DNA from: Liolophura sinensis
Taxonomy: Eukaryota > Mollusca > Polyplacophora > Chitonida > Chitonidae
NCBI RefSeq assembly: GCF_032854445.1
Contig: NC_088307.1
Span: 9,250,017 to 9,314,016, forward strand
DNA length: 64,000 nucleotides
Direction of reading: 5' to 3'
The stretch's first letter is position 1, and each line of letters opens with the position of its first letter. Under the pieces are notes generated by a model. That model had not been told where the DNA came from. It did not search any database and worked only from the letters and a program-made list of their open reading frames with translations. A program made the translations under genes and the position numbers. This document shows positions 53,609-63,569 of the stretch, piece after piece.

Positions 53609-53934
53609 TGTTTCCACTGGCAACTGCGATTTCTACTACACCAACAGTCCACCTCGGCAATAAGCCCTTGTCTAATGCATTAAAAATGGGAGATGTTCAA
53701 GCTCTGTCTGCAGGATCGCGCGCATTACAGAATCGCGCCAAGTCCGTGGAAACGCTCCAGCATGTTTATGTCATTCCCATTCTTGGAAAAATGAATGAAG
53801 CAGAAATCACAAAAGCAATCACAAGTCTGGAAACAACAGGCCATTTGAGTTTTATGAAACAAAGGATAAATCAGTCAACAACAGGAACAGAAAAACACAG
53901 AAAAATGACATACAAGAATGATAATGTAGTATAA
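53609..53934 (+). CDS. Putative 3'-terminal exon, unidentified protein
   Basis: An acceptor-like GATTTCATTACAG ends at 53608. It is followed by 109 open residues, from (V)FPLATAISTTPTVHLGN to HRKMTYKNDNVV, and TAA. Composition is protein-like: KMGDVQALSAGSRALQNRAK, then PILGKMNEAEITKAITSLE. The exon would start in phase 1, which fits none of the AKNA-like exon 13-14 donors directly, so I treat it as a separate plus-strand gene whose other exons I cannot locate. AATAAA at 53995-54000 could serve as its polyadenylation signal. It may instead be a decayed element or a chance frame. Confidence 0.35.
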
Positions 53935-54542
53935 TAAGGATTAACAAAAGAAGATTAACAAAGGTTCAGGCACTGCATGACAAAAACATCAAAATAAAAT
54001 AGTTCCCCTTGCTTACATGTATGAACTGAAAATTGGGTTTCTTTACATTTGACTATGAAAACATTAATATTTGCTAGGCACATGATCTAAACCCAGAAAA
54101 GTGAAATTTTAGAGACAAATAAATGTTATAAAATATTACTTTTTGTGCATAAACATATTTCTTCAGTAGGAAATCAACTTACTTACTTACTCAACAAACC
54201 TCGAAACACCCTTCTAAGTTCAAAACACATCTGAAGTCATTAATGGTATGTAGACATTCAGTTTCTCACATAAACAATGAAGTACAGACACTGGTATACC
54301 ACAAAAAGTACATACCAAAATGCCTGTGCAAGAAAACAAGTTTACATCAAACATTCAGACAAAATAAAAAAAAAATTAAAATACTGTAGAAGTTGTTCTG
54401 TGATCAACACACTGATCTGAAGTACTCACAAGCCTGGTGGATAAAAATAAATAACTGAACATACACTGTAGTAGAACAAAAAACAAGTCATATATACTAC
54501 CCATTAAATGTGCATCTGGGCCTTCTTTATTCAACACATCTT
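53935..54542. other. Gene-free AT-rich DNA
   Basis: Probable 3' UTR of the preceding putative exon to about 54020. Nothing else is recognised. Confidence 0.4.
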
Positions 54543-54841
54543 GATCCCGTATTGATTTTTTTTTTTTTTTTTTTTTTGATTGGTGTTTTACGCCGTACTC
54601 AAGAATATTTCACTTATACGACGGCGGCCAGCATTATGGTGGGTGGAAACCGGGCAGAGCCCGGGGGAAACCCACGACCATCCGCAGGTTGCTGGCAGAC
54701 CTTCCCACTTACGGCCGGAGAGGAAGCCAGCATGAGCTGGACTTGAACTCACAGCGACCGCATTGGTGAGAGGCTCCTGGGTCATTACGCTGCGCTAGCG
54801 CGCTAACCGACTGAGCCACGGAGGCCCCGATCCCGTATTGA
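54543..54841 (-). mobile_element. Full-length SINE with perfect 13-bp target duplication
   Basis: The element occupies 54556-54828 between GATCCCGTATTGA (54543-54555) and GATCCCGTATTGA (54829-54841). On the minus strand it starts GGGGCCTCCGTGGCTCAGTC and then GGTTAGCGCGCTAGC, with box B GAGTTCAAGTCC, and ends in poly(A). It is the best-preserved copy in the window and the reference for the others. Confidence 0.96.
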
Positions 54842-55034
54842 AATCTGCACATAATTAAACACGGGTTAAAAACTGTTCCTGTCTGGATTTTCTAATCCCA
54901 TTACAAGCTGACCACAGTTGGATAGTTCACAGTTTTACAGTTTTTTGCTTGTTTGCTCTTTTTTTTTAGAAAAGGGCAGATGTGAATCTATGTTCTCAAT
55001 TTGCCTTAAAAAGTAATGAGTCAATTAACATCAA
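54842..55034. other. Short unique spacer
   Basis: Unique DNA between a SINE and the 21-bp array; nothing else is recognised. Confidence 0.4.
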
Positions 55035-55390
55035 TGATCCTATTAACATCAATTAACAATCACATAAACAATGTGTCTACAATAAACAACAATGTGTCCA
55101 TAATAAAGAGCAATGAGTCTATAATAAACAACAAAGTGTCTATACTAAACAACAATGTGTCTATAACCACAATGTGTCTATAATAAACAACAATGTGCCT
55201 ATAATAAACAATGTGTCTATAATAAACAGCAATGTGTCTATAATAAACAGCAATGTGTTTATAATACACAACACTGTGTCTATAATAAACGTGTCTATAA
55301 TAAGCAGCAATGTGTTTACAATAAACAGCAATGTGTTTACAATAAACAACAATGTGTCTATAATAAACACAATGTGTTAATAACAGGCAA
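55035..55390. repeat. 21-bp minisatellite, left block
   Basis: Units of AATAAACAACAATGTGTCTA type repeat about 17 times with small indels. Each carries an AATAAA hexamer on the plus strand. Confidence 0.9.
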
Positions 55391-55394
55391 AGGA

Positions 55395-55550
55395 CACATT
55401 TATTTATTCATTTCATAGGAGTTTTACACACTCAAGTACTCAAGAATATTTCACTTATACAACAGCATTATGCCGGGAGGAAACCGGGCAGAGCCCATGA
55501 CCATCCGTAGATTGCTGCCAGACCTTCCCACTTACCAAAGGATACTTTTA
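55395..55550 (-). mobile_element. SINE remnant inside the 21-bp array
   Basis: ACATTTATTTATTCATTTC, TACTCAAGAATATTTCACTT, GGGAGGAAACCGGGCAGAGC and GACCTTCCCACTTACC. It lacks the tRNA head and separates two blocks of the same minisatellite. Confidence 0.85.
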
Positions 55551-55559
55551 AACAACCAA

Positions 55560-55674
55560 GGGAGACTTTCACAAAACTTCATAAGTCATATTTCTGGAAA
55601 AGACGTATGGCCAATAATTCAACGGCATTTATGGGAAAAGTTATGAAAAAGTTGTTTATGAAAGAGGCCCAAGG
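55560..55674. mobile_element. MITE family 4, copy C
   Basis: Ends GGGAGACTTTCACAAAACTT and GTTTATGAAAGAGGCCCAAG are imperfect inverted repeats. It lies directly between the SINE remnant and the right minisatellite block. Confidence 0.7.
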
Positions 55675-55696
55675 TGTCTGTAAGAGATAAAGGACT

Positions 55697-56116
55697 TATG
55701 ATAAACAGCAAGAAGGTCTGTAATAAACAGCAGTGTGTCTATAATAAACAGCAACAAGGTCTGTAATAAACAGCAGTGTGTCTACAATAAACAGCAACAA
55801 GGTCTGTAATAAACAGCAGTGTCTATAATAAACAGCGACAAGGTCTGTAATAAACAGCAGTGTGTCTACAATAAACAACAACAGGGTCTATAATAAACAG
55901 CAATGTGTCTATAATAAACAGCAACATGTCTGTAATAAACAGCACTGTCTATAATAAACAGCAGTGTCTATAATAAACAAATGCGTGTCTATAATAAACA
56001 GCAGGGTGTCTATAGTAAACAGCAAGGTGCCTATCATAAACAAGGTGTCTATCATAAACAACAAAATGTCTTAGAATGCAAAACAGGGTCTCTACAATAA
56101 ACATGATAAACAGCAA
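55697..56116. repeat. 21-bp minisatellite, right block
   Basis: About 20 units such as AATAAACAGCAATGTGTCTA, with a CAACAAGGTCTGT variant. It is the same family as 55035-55390 and is cut off at 56117 by a MITE family 1 fragment. Confidence 0.9.
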
Positions 56117-56271
56117 GTTTATGCACTTTTTTCATTTGATTTTGGAGATAAAACTACATTGGTTGGATTGGCCAATTTCAGGACTTCACAAAAAGTATAA
56201 TTTTATCAGTCGGGAAATGCTTGAATAAACATCTTGCTAACATGTAAAACGGTTGAAGAATTAGAGTTACA
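56117..56271. mobile_element. MITE family 1, copy F (left end missing)
   Basis: Begins within the element at TTTATGCACTTTTTTCATTT. It has GGAGATAAAACTACATTGG and GGCCAATTTCAGGAC, and right end AAACGGTTGAAGAATTAGAG. The left terminal repeat is absent at the junction with the array. Confidence 0.75.
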
Positions 56272-56699
56272 AGAAGAATTCTATTTACATGCCTATCAAG
56301 TAATAGCAAGGATGCGTTTTCGTGAAAAACAAATATAATATTAGATAATATTCATTTCATATATGTCCTGTTCAAAAGATTTTTGCAACAGTATATTCAG
56401 TTAAAACTGGGATTATTAAAGATAGATCTAACTTAATCCCAGGTTAAAAGAAGTTAGAATTGTGAGATACTCACTGATTTACAAAAAACCTTCAAGTGAT
56501 CAAACCTAAAATTAGTGGATATCTGCCCACAGATGCACAATATCATTTCTTCCAAAACAAATAATCTAAAGTAATTCTGTAACAATAATCCACCTTTTCT
56601 GTCACCTGTGTTGTGTCTCTATTTAATGGAGTGATTCCCAGTTCACTGTACTACCTCACCAGTTCCTGTACCACTTTGCAAAATTCTATGCAAAACTTG
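56272..56699. other. Gene-free spacer
   Basis: Unique DNA; no gene or repeat is supported. Confidence 0.4.
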
Positions 56700-59166
56700 G
56701 AGCATCTGGGCAGCCAAATTTGGAGCATCTAAAGAACTAAAATTGGTGCATCTGGACAGCCAAAATTGGAGCATCTGGACAGCCAAAATTGGTGCATCTG
56801 GACAGCCAAAATTGGAGCATATGGGCAGCCAAAATTGGAGCACCTGGACAGCCAAAATTGGAGCATCTGGACAGCCAAAATTGGAGCATCTGGACAGCCA
56901 AAATTGGAAACTATGGACAGCCAAAATTGGAGCATCTGGACAGCCAAAATTGGAGCACCTGGACAGCCAAAATTGGCACATATGGACAGCCAAAATTGGA
57001 GCATCTGGACAGCCAAAATTGAAGCATCTGGACAGCCAAAATTGGAACATATGGACAGCCAAAATTGGAGCATCTGGACAGCCAAAATTGGAGCGTATGG
57101 ACAGCCAAAATTGGAGCATCTGGACAGCCAAAATTGGAGCATCTGGACAGCCAAAACTGGAGCACCTGGACAGCCAAAATTGGAGCATCTGGACAGCCAA
57201 AATTGGAGCATCCGGACAGCCAAAATTGGAGCGTATGGACAGCCAAAATTGGAACATATGGACAGCCAAAATTGGAGCATCTGGACAGCCAAAATTGGAG
57301 CATCTGGACAGCCAAAATTGGAACATATGGACAGCCAAAATTGGAGCATCTGAAGAACTAAAATTGGAGCATCTGGACAGCCAAAATTGGAGCATATGGA
57401 CAGCCAAAATTGGAGCATCTTGACAGCCAAAATTGGAGCACCTGGACAGCCAAAATTGGAGCATCTGGACAGCCAAAATTGGAACATATGGACAGCCAAA
57501 ATTGGAGCATCTGGACAGCCAAAATTGGAGCATCTGGACAGCCAAAATTGGAGCATCTGGACAGCCAAAATTTGACCATCTGGACAGCCAAAATTGGAGC
57601 ATCTGGACAGCCAAAATTGGAGCATCTGGACAGCCAAAATTGGAACATATGGACAGCCAAAATTGGAGCATCTGAAGAACTAAAATGGGTGCATCTGGAC
57701 AGCCAAAATTGGAGCATCTGGACAGCCAAAATTGGAGCATCTGGACAGCCAAAATTGGAACATATGGACAGCCAAAATTGGAACATATGGACAGCCAATA
57801 TTGGTGCATCTGGACAGCCAAAATTGGAGCATCTGCACAGCCAAAATTGGAGCATCTGGACAGCCAAAATTGGAGCATCTGAAGAACGAAAATTGGTGCA
57901 TCTGGACAGCCAAAATTGGAGCATCTGGACAGCCAAAATTGGAGCATCTGGACAGCCAAAATTGGAGCATCTGGACAGCCAAAATTGGAACATATGGACA
58001 GCCAAAATTGGAACATATGGACAGCCAAAATTGGAACATATGGACAGCCAAAATTGGTGCATCTGGACAGCCAAAATTGGAGCATCTGCACAGCCAAAAT
58101 TGGAGCATCTGGACAGCCAAAATTGGAGCACCTGGACAGCCAAAATTGGTGCATCTGGACAGCCAAAATTGGAACATATGGACAGCCAAAATTGGAGCAT
58201 CTGGACAGCCAAAATTGGAGCATCTGGACAGCCAAAATTGGAGCATCTGGACAGCCAAAATTGGAACATATGGACAGCCAAAATTGGAGCATCTGAAGAA
58301 CTAAAATTGGAGCATCTGGACAGCCAAAATTGGAGCATATGGACAGCCAAAATTGGAGCATCTTGACAGCCAAAATTGGAGCACCTGGACAGCCAAAATT
58401 GGAGCATCTGGACAGCCAAAATTGGAACATATGGACAGCCAAAATTGGAACATATGGGCAGCCAAAATTGGAGCATCTGGACAGCCAAAATTGGAGCATC
58501 TGGACAGCCAAAATTGGAACATATGGACAGCCAAAATTGGAGCATCTGAAGGACTAAAATTGGTGCATCTGGACAGCCAAAATTGGAGCATCTGGACAGC
58601 CAAAATTGGAGCATCTGGACAGCCAAAATTGGAACATATGGACAGCCAAAATTGGAGCATCTGGACAGCCAAAATTTGACCATCTGGACAGCCAAAATTG
58701 GAGCATCTGGACAGCCAAAATTGGAGCATCTGGACAGCCAAAATTGGAACATATGGACAGCCAAAATTGGAGCATCTGGACAGCCAAAATTGGAGCATCT
58801 GGACAGCCAAAATTGGAACATATGGACAGCCAAAATTGGTGCATCTGGACAGCCAAAATTGGAGCATCTGGACAGCCAAAATTGGAGCATCTGGACAGCC
58901 AAAATTGGAGCATCTGGACAGCCAAAATTGGAGCGTATGGACAGCCAAAATTGGAGCATCTGGACAGCCAAAATTGGAGCATCTGGACAGCCAAAATTGG
59001 AGCATATGGACAGCCAAAATTGGAGCATCTGGACAGCCAAAATTGGAGCACCTGGACAGCCAAAATTGGAGCATCTGGACAGCCAAAATTGGACCATCTG
59101 GACCGCCAAAATTAGACCATCTGGACAGCCAAAATTGGACCATCTGGACAGCCAAAATTGGGTATG
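56700..59166. repeat. 23-bp satellite-like array, about 107 units
   Basis: Head-to-tail copies of a 23-base unit containing GGAGCATCTGGACAGCCAAA and ATT. Variants (CATATGG, CACCTGG, GAACATATGG, GTGCATC, GAAGAACT) are interspersed. Because 23 is not a multiple of three, each frame cycles through all three phases, so the stop-free unit leaves very long open frames on both strands (up to 622 codons on minus). These encode only the repeats QNWSIWTAK (plus) and FGCPDAPILAVQ (minus). A block of at least 100 bases is duplicated 943 bases (41 units) apart, at 57418 and 58361. Confidence 0.97.
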
Positions 59167-59554
59167 CTAAATTGGTCCTGGGTTACTAATAAATTCATTG
59201 ATCATATCATTTCCACATAATTTCTGACCACTGATGGAAAATATGCATAAAATAAAGGGGACATTACAAATCATAAAATATTTTTTAAGAAAGAAAAATT
59301 TCTTCCATTCCCTTAAAACCATAATCTTTGTTTAAGAGTTCCTTTTCATGTATCTTTCAATGGATTGGTGCTTGTACCAAAGCAAAATTTCATTCAAGTC
59401 TGTATGTAACTTTTTGCTGTAAAGTTGTTAAGAAGCAGACACAAGGACAGAGAGACAAACGCTACAAAAAAAACAAAACTTCCTTGGCAGAGGTATTAAC
59501 TAAATTCCACTACAGCATAGGGCTGTGTTGTCTTAACGCTGTATTTGGGACTGC
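59167..59554. other. Gene-free spacer
   Basis: Nothing recognised. Confidence 0.4.
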
Positions 59555-59910
59555 TTTGGTGGTGTACTGGAGTGTCTGCCTCAAAGTCAGGGGACCCAGG
59601 ATCAATCTCGGATAGCGTCGTACCAAAGAATTTAAAAATGGTGCTTGTTGCTGCTTTGCTTGGCACTCAGCCCTGTGCAGATAGTTTAACGAAACAGGAT
59701 TGGTTGTCCCGTTGTCAGCATAATGTGACTGGGTAGAGTGTCATGTCTAGTGTCTTCAGCATGATACTTCAGTGGCGGCAGCACTTTAGCGGCATGGACT
59801 CACTCCGCCACAAGGAGACACAGTGCATGTACACACACCTTATGATTCCTCCTGTCATATGACTGAAAATTGTTCAGTACGTAGTAAAAATCCCTGAACA
59901 GCTACATAAC
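59555..59910 (+). mobile_element. Second tRNA-derived SINE family, near complete
   Basis: A tRNA-like head (TTGGTGGTGTACTGGAGTGT, CTGCCTCAAAGTCAGGGGAC, CCAGGATCAATCTCGG) is followed by GTGCTTGTTGCTGCTTTGCT, GTGACTGGGTAGAGTGTCAT and GGCGGCAGCACTTTAGCGGC. The box B-like part is diverged. I associate this type with molluscs. Its internal GTGACTGGGT segment is the apparent source of the 47.3-kb array. Confidence 0.75.
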
Positions 59911-59930
59911 ACTGTAATTTTTAAACCTTA

Positions 59931-60156
59931 TCACACAATTTCCGGCCAACACTCCTCACTCTCTGGAGGGTTCCATGGCAACAAATCCTCCTCAGCATCA
60001 GAGAATTGTCCATCATTGTTTGGGGGCTCCATGGGTTGATACCCCCACTCCACCCCCTCCCCTTCCTCCTCCTCTTCCTCTCCCTCCTCCTCAATACGGA
60101 ATATGACAGATGTGCTGTCAGGGGTAAGAGGGTAGCCACGGTCAGCCAGAAAAAAT
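59931..60156 (-). CDS. Unidentified minus-strand gene, last exon
   Basis: On the minus strand, acceptor TTTTGATCTTCAG precedes FFLADRGYPLTPDSTSVIFR, then a Glu-rich run (EEEGEEEEEEGEG), VEWGYQPMEPPNN, DAEEDLLPWNPP and PEIV with a stop at 59931-59933. It joins exon 60777-61012 in frame, completing an Arg codon. I do not recognise the family. The acidic C-terminal tail with aromatic residues (WGYQP, LLPWNP) looks like a disordered, interaction-type tail. Confidence 0.75.
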
Positions 60157-60776
60157 CTGAAGATCAAAATTTTTAAAATATTAAAGGCAAAGAAAACACT
60201 AAAATGAAACATGTATCAGCTGAAACTGTTCAGGAAAATTTTGATATGTTTTTTTCACAATTTTTGCTACCAAGTAAAATGGTTTTATAACATCAGATTC
60301 TAAGGTGGTATACTGTGACCCAGAGTGTATCTTTGATGTCACATCTTTATCTTGAAATAATTTGTTTCATGTTCCATTCATCAAATGGCTTCATAGATCT
60401 AGATATTACAGAATTCTCAAAAATGGAACGGATGCTCTCATAACAATTAGTTAATCCAGCTCTCTTAATTATTCATTTATTTATTTGATTGGTGTTTTAC
60501 GCCATACTCAGGAACTTAATCGGGAAAATTATCTTTGGCATTTACTTATTTCTTCATCTGATACAGAGTTTTACAAAGGACTCAAAGAATATTTCCATGT
60601 CATTAAAAATAAGGACCTAACTTAACTTGCAACAGCAGATGCGATGGCATTTTACTCGACATATTAAACCACCAATTGTGATAATACGTCGGCAATTACA
60701 ACGGTTCTGCAGAATGCCGTTGCCAATTATTAAGGCTACATACCTAGCAATGGAGAAGCTTTTATCAAAGACTTAC
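60157..60776 (-). other. Intron of the minus-strand gene
   Basis: GTAAGT (minus, at 60776) to TCTTCAG. It includes a SINE tail fragment at 60467-60515 (TTTATTTGATTGGTGTTTTA, CGCCATACTCAGGAAC). Confidence 0.7.
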
Positions 60777-61012
60777 CTCAGGTCTTCCTCCGTCTTGAAC
60801 AACTCCTTCAATTTCACGTATTTGTGAAGGTTTCCTATTGGAAGGACGGCGTTCTCCCAACTTTCAGAATACAGTGGGTCTTTAGACAAATGATTCAGGC
60901 AATAGTTCACCTCCAGGAGCATTTTCTCTTCCAGGGTAAACTTTTCTGTTTTGTGGGGATGTACAGCAGATGAGATCTGGGGAAATATTTGATTTGATTT
61001 TAATGGATAACC
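60777..61012 (-). CDS. Unidentified minus-strand gene, penultimate exon
   Basis: Acceptor GTTTTCTCTCCAG and donor GAG|GTAAGT flank 236 open bases. The peptide runs YPLKSNQIFPQISSAVHPHK, then FTLEEKMLLEVNYCLNHLSK and LHKYVKLKELFKTEEDLR. It looks like a folded helical segment and is followed in frame by the exon at 59931-60156. It starts needing one base from an upstream exon. Family not recognised. Confidence 0.75.
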
Positions 61013-62297
61013 TGGAGAGAAAACACGATAGTTAAGAACTTCCACTCATAACAGTGACAAGCTTTATAGACAGAGAGCACCAGGTACTTGACTAACCCTC
61101 ACACATTAAACCAGACTCCAGTCTGTAACTTCATTGGTGAGGCACAATTCTGTTTTTGCAACACCCGTGCTACCATTTATTTATCTGATTCGCCTTTTAC
61201 ACTGTACTCAAGAATATTTCACTTATACAATAGCGGTCACCACTAAAGTGGAAAGCAACCTAGCCCAGTCTTGGGTAAAACCAACGGCCATGCACAGGTT
61301 GCTGCAGACCCTTTAACAATTCTTAAAACTAAACCACAATCTATTCCATGTTATTTCACACATTTTGATGCTAAATACAAGAAAAATAAATTGAAAAAGA
61401 TTTGGTCTCAGAGTGAAAGTTGTCATCAGCCAGATTCCTCTGCTACCAGCTGCCGCCACTGTGACCCAGTTACAAGTGTTATAAATTGTTGGTCCTACTC
61501 TGGAATGGACGGTCACAGCTCCGACTATCCATCTTTCCTCCAGACCATGAATTTTCCATGTAGACAAACCATCAGCTAATGTTGCAAAAGTTATGCTTGA
61601 AACTTTGCCACACTGAGATATGAAAGTTTGTCTCTGGTGTCAGAAGTAGCGCCACCTAGTGGCAGATATTGGAAGCGGTCAAACCTTTTACCTTACTCAT
61701 CACCGACCAGAGTTAAGGAGTACCTGGCAAAAATAACGACTTATGAAGGTTTTGAATACATCTTATCTCTATTAGAATTTTGTTGAAATAATCTGAAGGG
61801 TTTCTCCCAAGTTGCTAAATACTACCACTTTTGGTTTTCAATGATGTGTTGAGATATTGATAAAATTATTGAGAACACTCATTTACCGCTTTTAAAAAAA
61901 ATACTATTTATAGAATGCTGTAAATATAATATTTTACCGAGATGTTTAGAATCACATAAATATTCACTGAAGTGAAATGTGATGCTGAAGGTCAATTAGC
62001 TGTAAAAGTTTCATTACAACAAATATTTATGATACTCAAACTTCACTATATTCTATTTATTTATAACTTATATTTGATGATATGATCTGTATATCTCAAC
62101 TGATTAAGTCATTTCTTTTTAAATACAAACCTAAACTAACTTGATGTGAATTATCAAAATTTTAATAACAACAGTGACATCTAACTATGTAATTATCGCC
62201 ATAGAAAATCCTTACAACTGACCTTTTTCTATTACAATAAAAACTCCTTTTACATTCAACAGTGAGATATGTTCACTTTCACTTTCACCAAACTCAC
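61013..62297 (-). other. Presumed intron(s) of the minus-strand gene
   Basis: A diverged SINE (61165-61312 region) lies here. About 61450-61590 is open on both strands with protein-like composition, but splice phases do not fit, so no exon is called. The rest is AT-rich. Confidence 0.4.
61165..61318 (-). mobile_element. SINE, diverged
   Basis: CCATTTATTTATCTGATTCG, TGTACTCAAGAATATTTCAC and GCACAGGTTGCTGCAGACCC. The body is diverged and the tRNA head absent. Confidence 0.8.
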
Positions 62298-62493
62298 CAA
62301 TGTGTACTTAAAATCTCCATCACAAGGCGGTGATGATGATAACGATGGTAGCAAAGGTGATGATGATGTTGGCGACTTGGAAACAAATATGGCTGCCTGA
62401 CTACAGTATCCAAGAGGCTCTGAACCGGGGGGTCCCATCCCGACCCCCGAGAACTCCACATCATACTCGTATTTATCTGCTTGCGCTCTACAC
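62298..62493 (-). CDS. Putative upstream exon on the minus strand
   Basis: Acceptor CATTTGTGTCATAG and donor TTG|GTGAGT enclose 196 open bases. They encode CRAQADKYEYDVEFSGVGMG, then PPGSEPLGYCSQAAIFVSK and a Ser/Pro run ending CDGDFKYTL. Both splice sites are strong and the peptide looks real. It leaves phase 0, whereas the exon at 60777-61012 needs one preceding base, so either a small exon between them was missed or this belongs to another transcript. Confidence 0.5.
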
Positions 62494-62693
62494 CTATGAC
62501 ACAAATGTATAAAATTTTGTTCATGGCTATTAAACTTGCTCATTTTACCTGATCTGGATAGTTCCACTGATCTTATAAAGGTGTTGTGAGGTTCGTTTGA
62601 AAGGTAGGAAGGTACATTACATATGCTATACTAGCAAAATGTATGTTTTTGGACCAAAAATGTAATTGTAACATGGGTATGCCACCCATTATG

Positions 62694-62926
62694 TCATGAT
62701 TGGTGTTTCACATTGTACTCAAGAATATTTAACTTACACTGCGGCATACAGCATTTTGGTGGAGGAAACTGGGGAGAGCCTTGGAAAACTCACAACCATC
62801 TTGTTGCCAGCAGACCTCCCCAGGTACGACCAGAAAGAAAAAACGCACAGCAATCGTATTGGTGAGAGGCTCCTGAAACATTGTGCTGCGCTAGCATGCA
62901 AGTCATCAGGCCACAGAGGCCCTGTC
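62694..62926 (-). mobile_element. SINE, diverged but near full length
   Basis: GATTGGTGTTTCACATTGTA, CTCAAGAATATTTAACTTAC, GGAGGAAACTGGGGAGAGCC, CGTATTGGTGAGAGGCTCC, then TGCTGCGCTAGCATGCAAGT and GGCCACAGAGGCCC. The tRNA head is present though mutated. Confidence 0.9.
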
Positions 62927-63098
62927 TCTATCTCTAAAATATATATTTAATTTCAGATCAATTTTTTGGAACAGTAGAGAAAGTCCTGTAATGTCATTGG
63001 TGACAATTCCCATCAGTATTGTAGTGAAAGCCGATTTTACAATTCATACAGACTCTGCCCGGTTTTTCTCCCACCTAACATATCTTAGAGCCAAAGAA

Positions 63099-63356
63099 GG
63101 TGCTTCCGTGGCCTGGTGGTTAGCATGCTAGCAGAGTATGATGTTCTAAGACCCTGTCACCAATACTACTGCTGCGAGTTCAAGTCCAGCTGTTTTCCGG
63201 TTGTATGTGGGAAGGTCTGCCATCAACCCATGGATGGTCATGGTTTTCCCAGGGTTCTCTCCATTTTCCACCCACCATAATGCTGTCTGCAGCCATAGAT
63301 GTGAAATATTCTTCAGTACGGTGTGAAACATCAATCAAATAAAGAAATAAATATAA
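63099..63356 (+). mobile_element. SINE, near full length, diverged
   Basis: Head GTGCTTCCGTGGCCTGGTGG and TTAGCATGCTAGCAGAG, box B GCGAGTTCAAGTCC, body CCACCCACCATAATGCTGTC, then CAGTACGGTGTGAAACATCA and tail AAATAAAGAAATAAATA. Confidence 0.92.
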
Positions 63357-63569
63357 TTGATACATTTGACTGTACTTAATTCGGTGGGGAAAAACATTCT
63401 TATTTTCAAATACAGTTTTTGATTGTGTTTGTTTGATACTTCATTTTTATGTTTTTTTCCCTTTAATGAGGAGCCAGTGTGGAAGACAACATCATAAATT
63501 TTCAGGGCTCAGTTATTGCTAATTTGTACTTGTTTCTTTATTTGACCAGATGTAAACACTCCCTAATAT

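Noticed and set aside
54556..54640. tRNA-like promoters (box A and box B) as a functional tRNA gene
   Set aside because: They are the head of the dispersed SINE; the tRNA fold is not intact and the same sequence recurs many times.
56643..59155. Very long open frames (up to 622 codons) on both strands
   Set aside because: They coincide exactly with the 23-bp array, exist in several frames on both strands and encode only the repeat; there is no splice, start or 3' context.
61313..61579. Overlapping protein-like frames on both strands near 61.45 kb
   Set aside because: In the minus-strand frame needed for the gene there is a stop or a phase conflict; the plus frame has no splice context.
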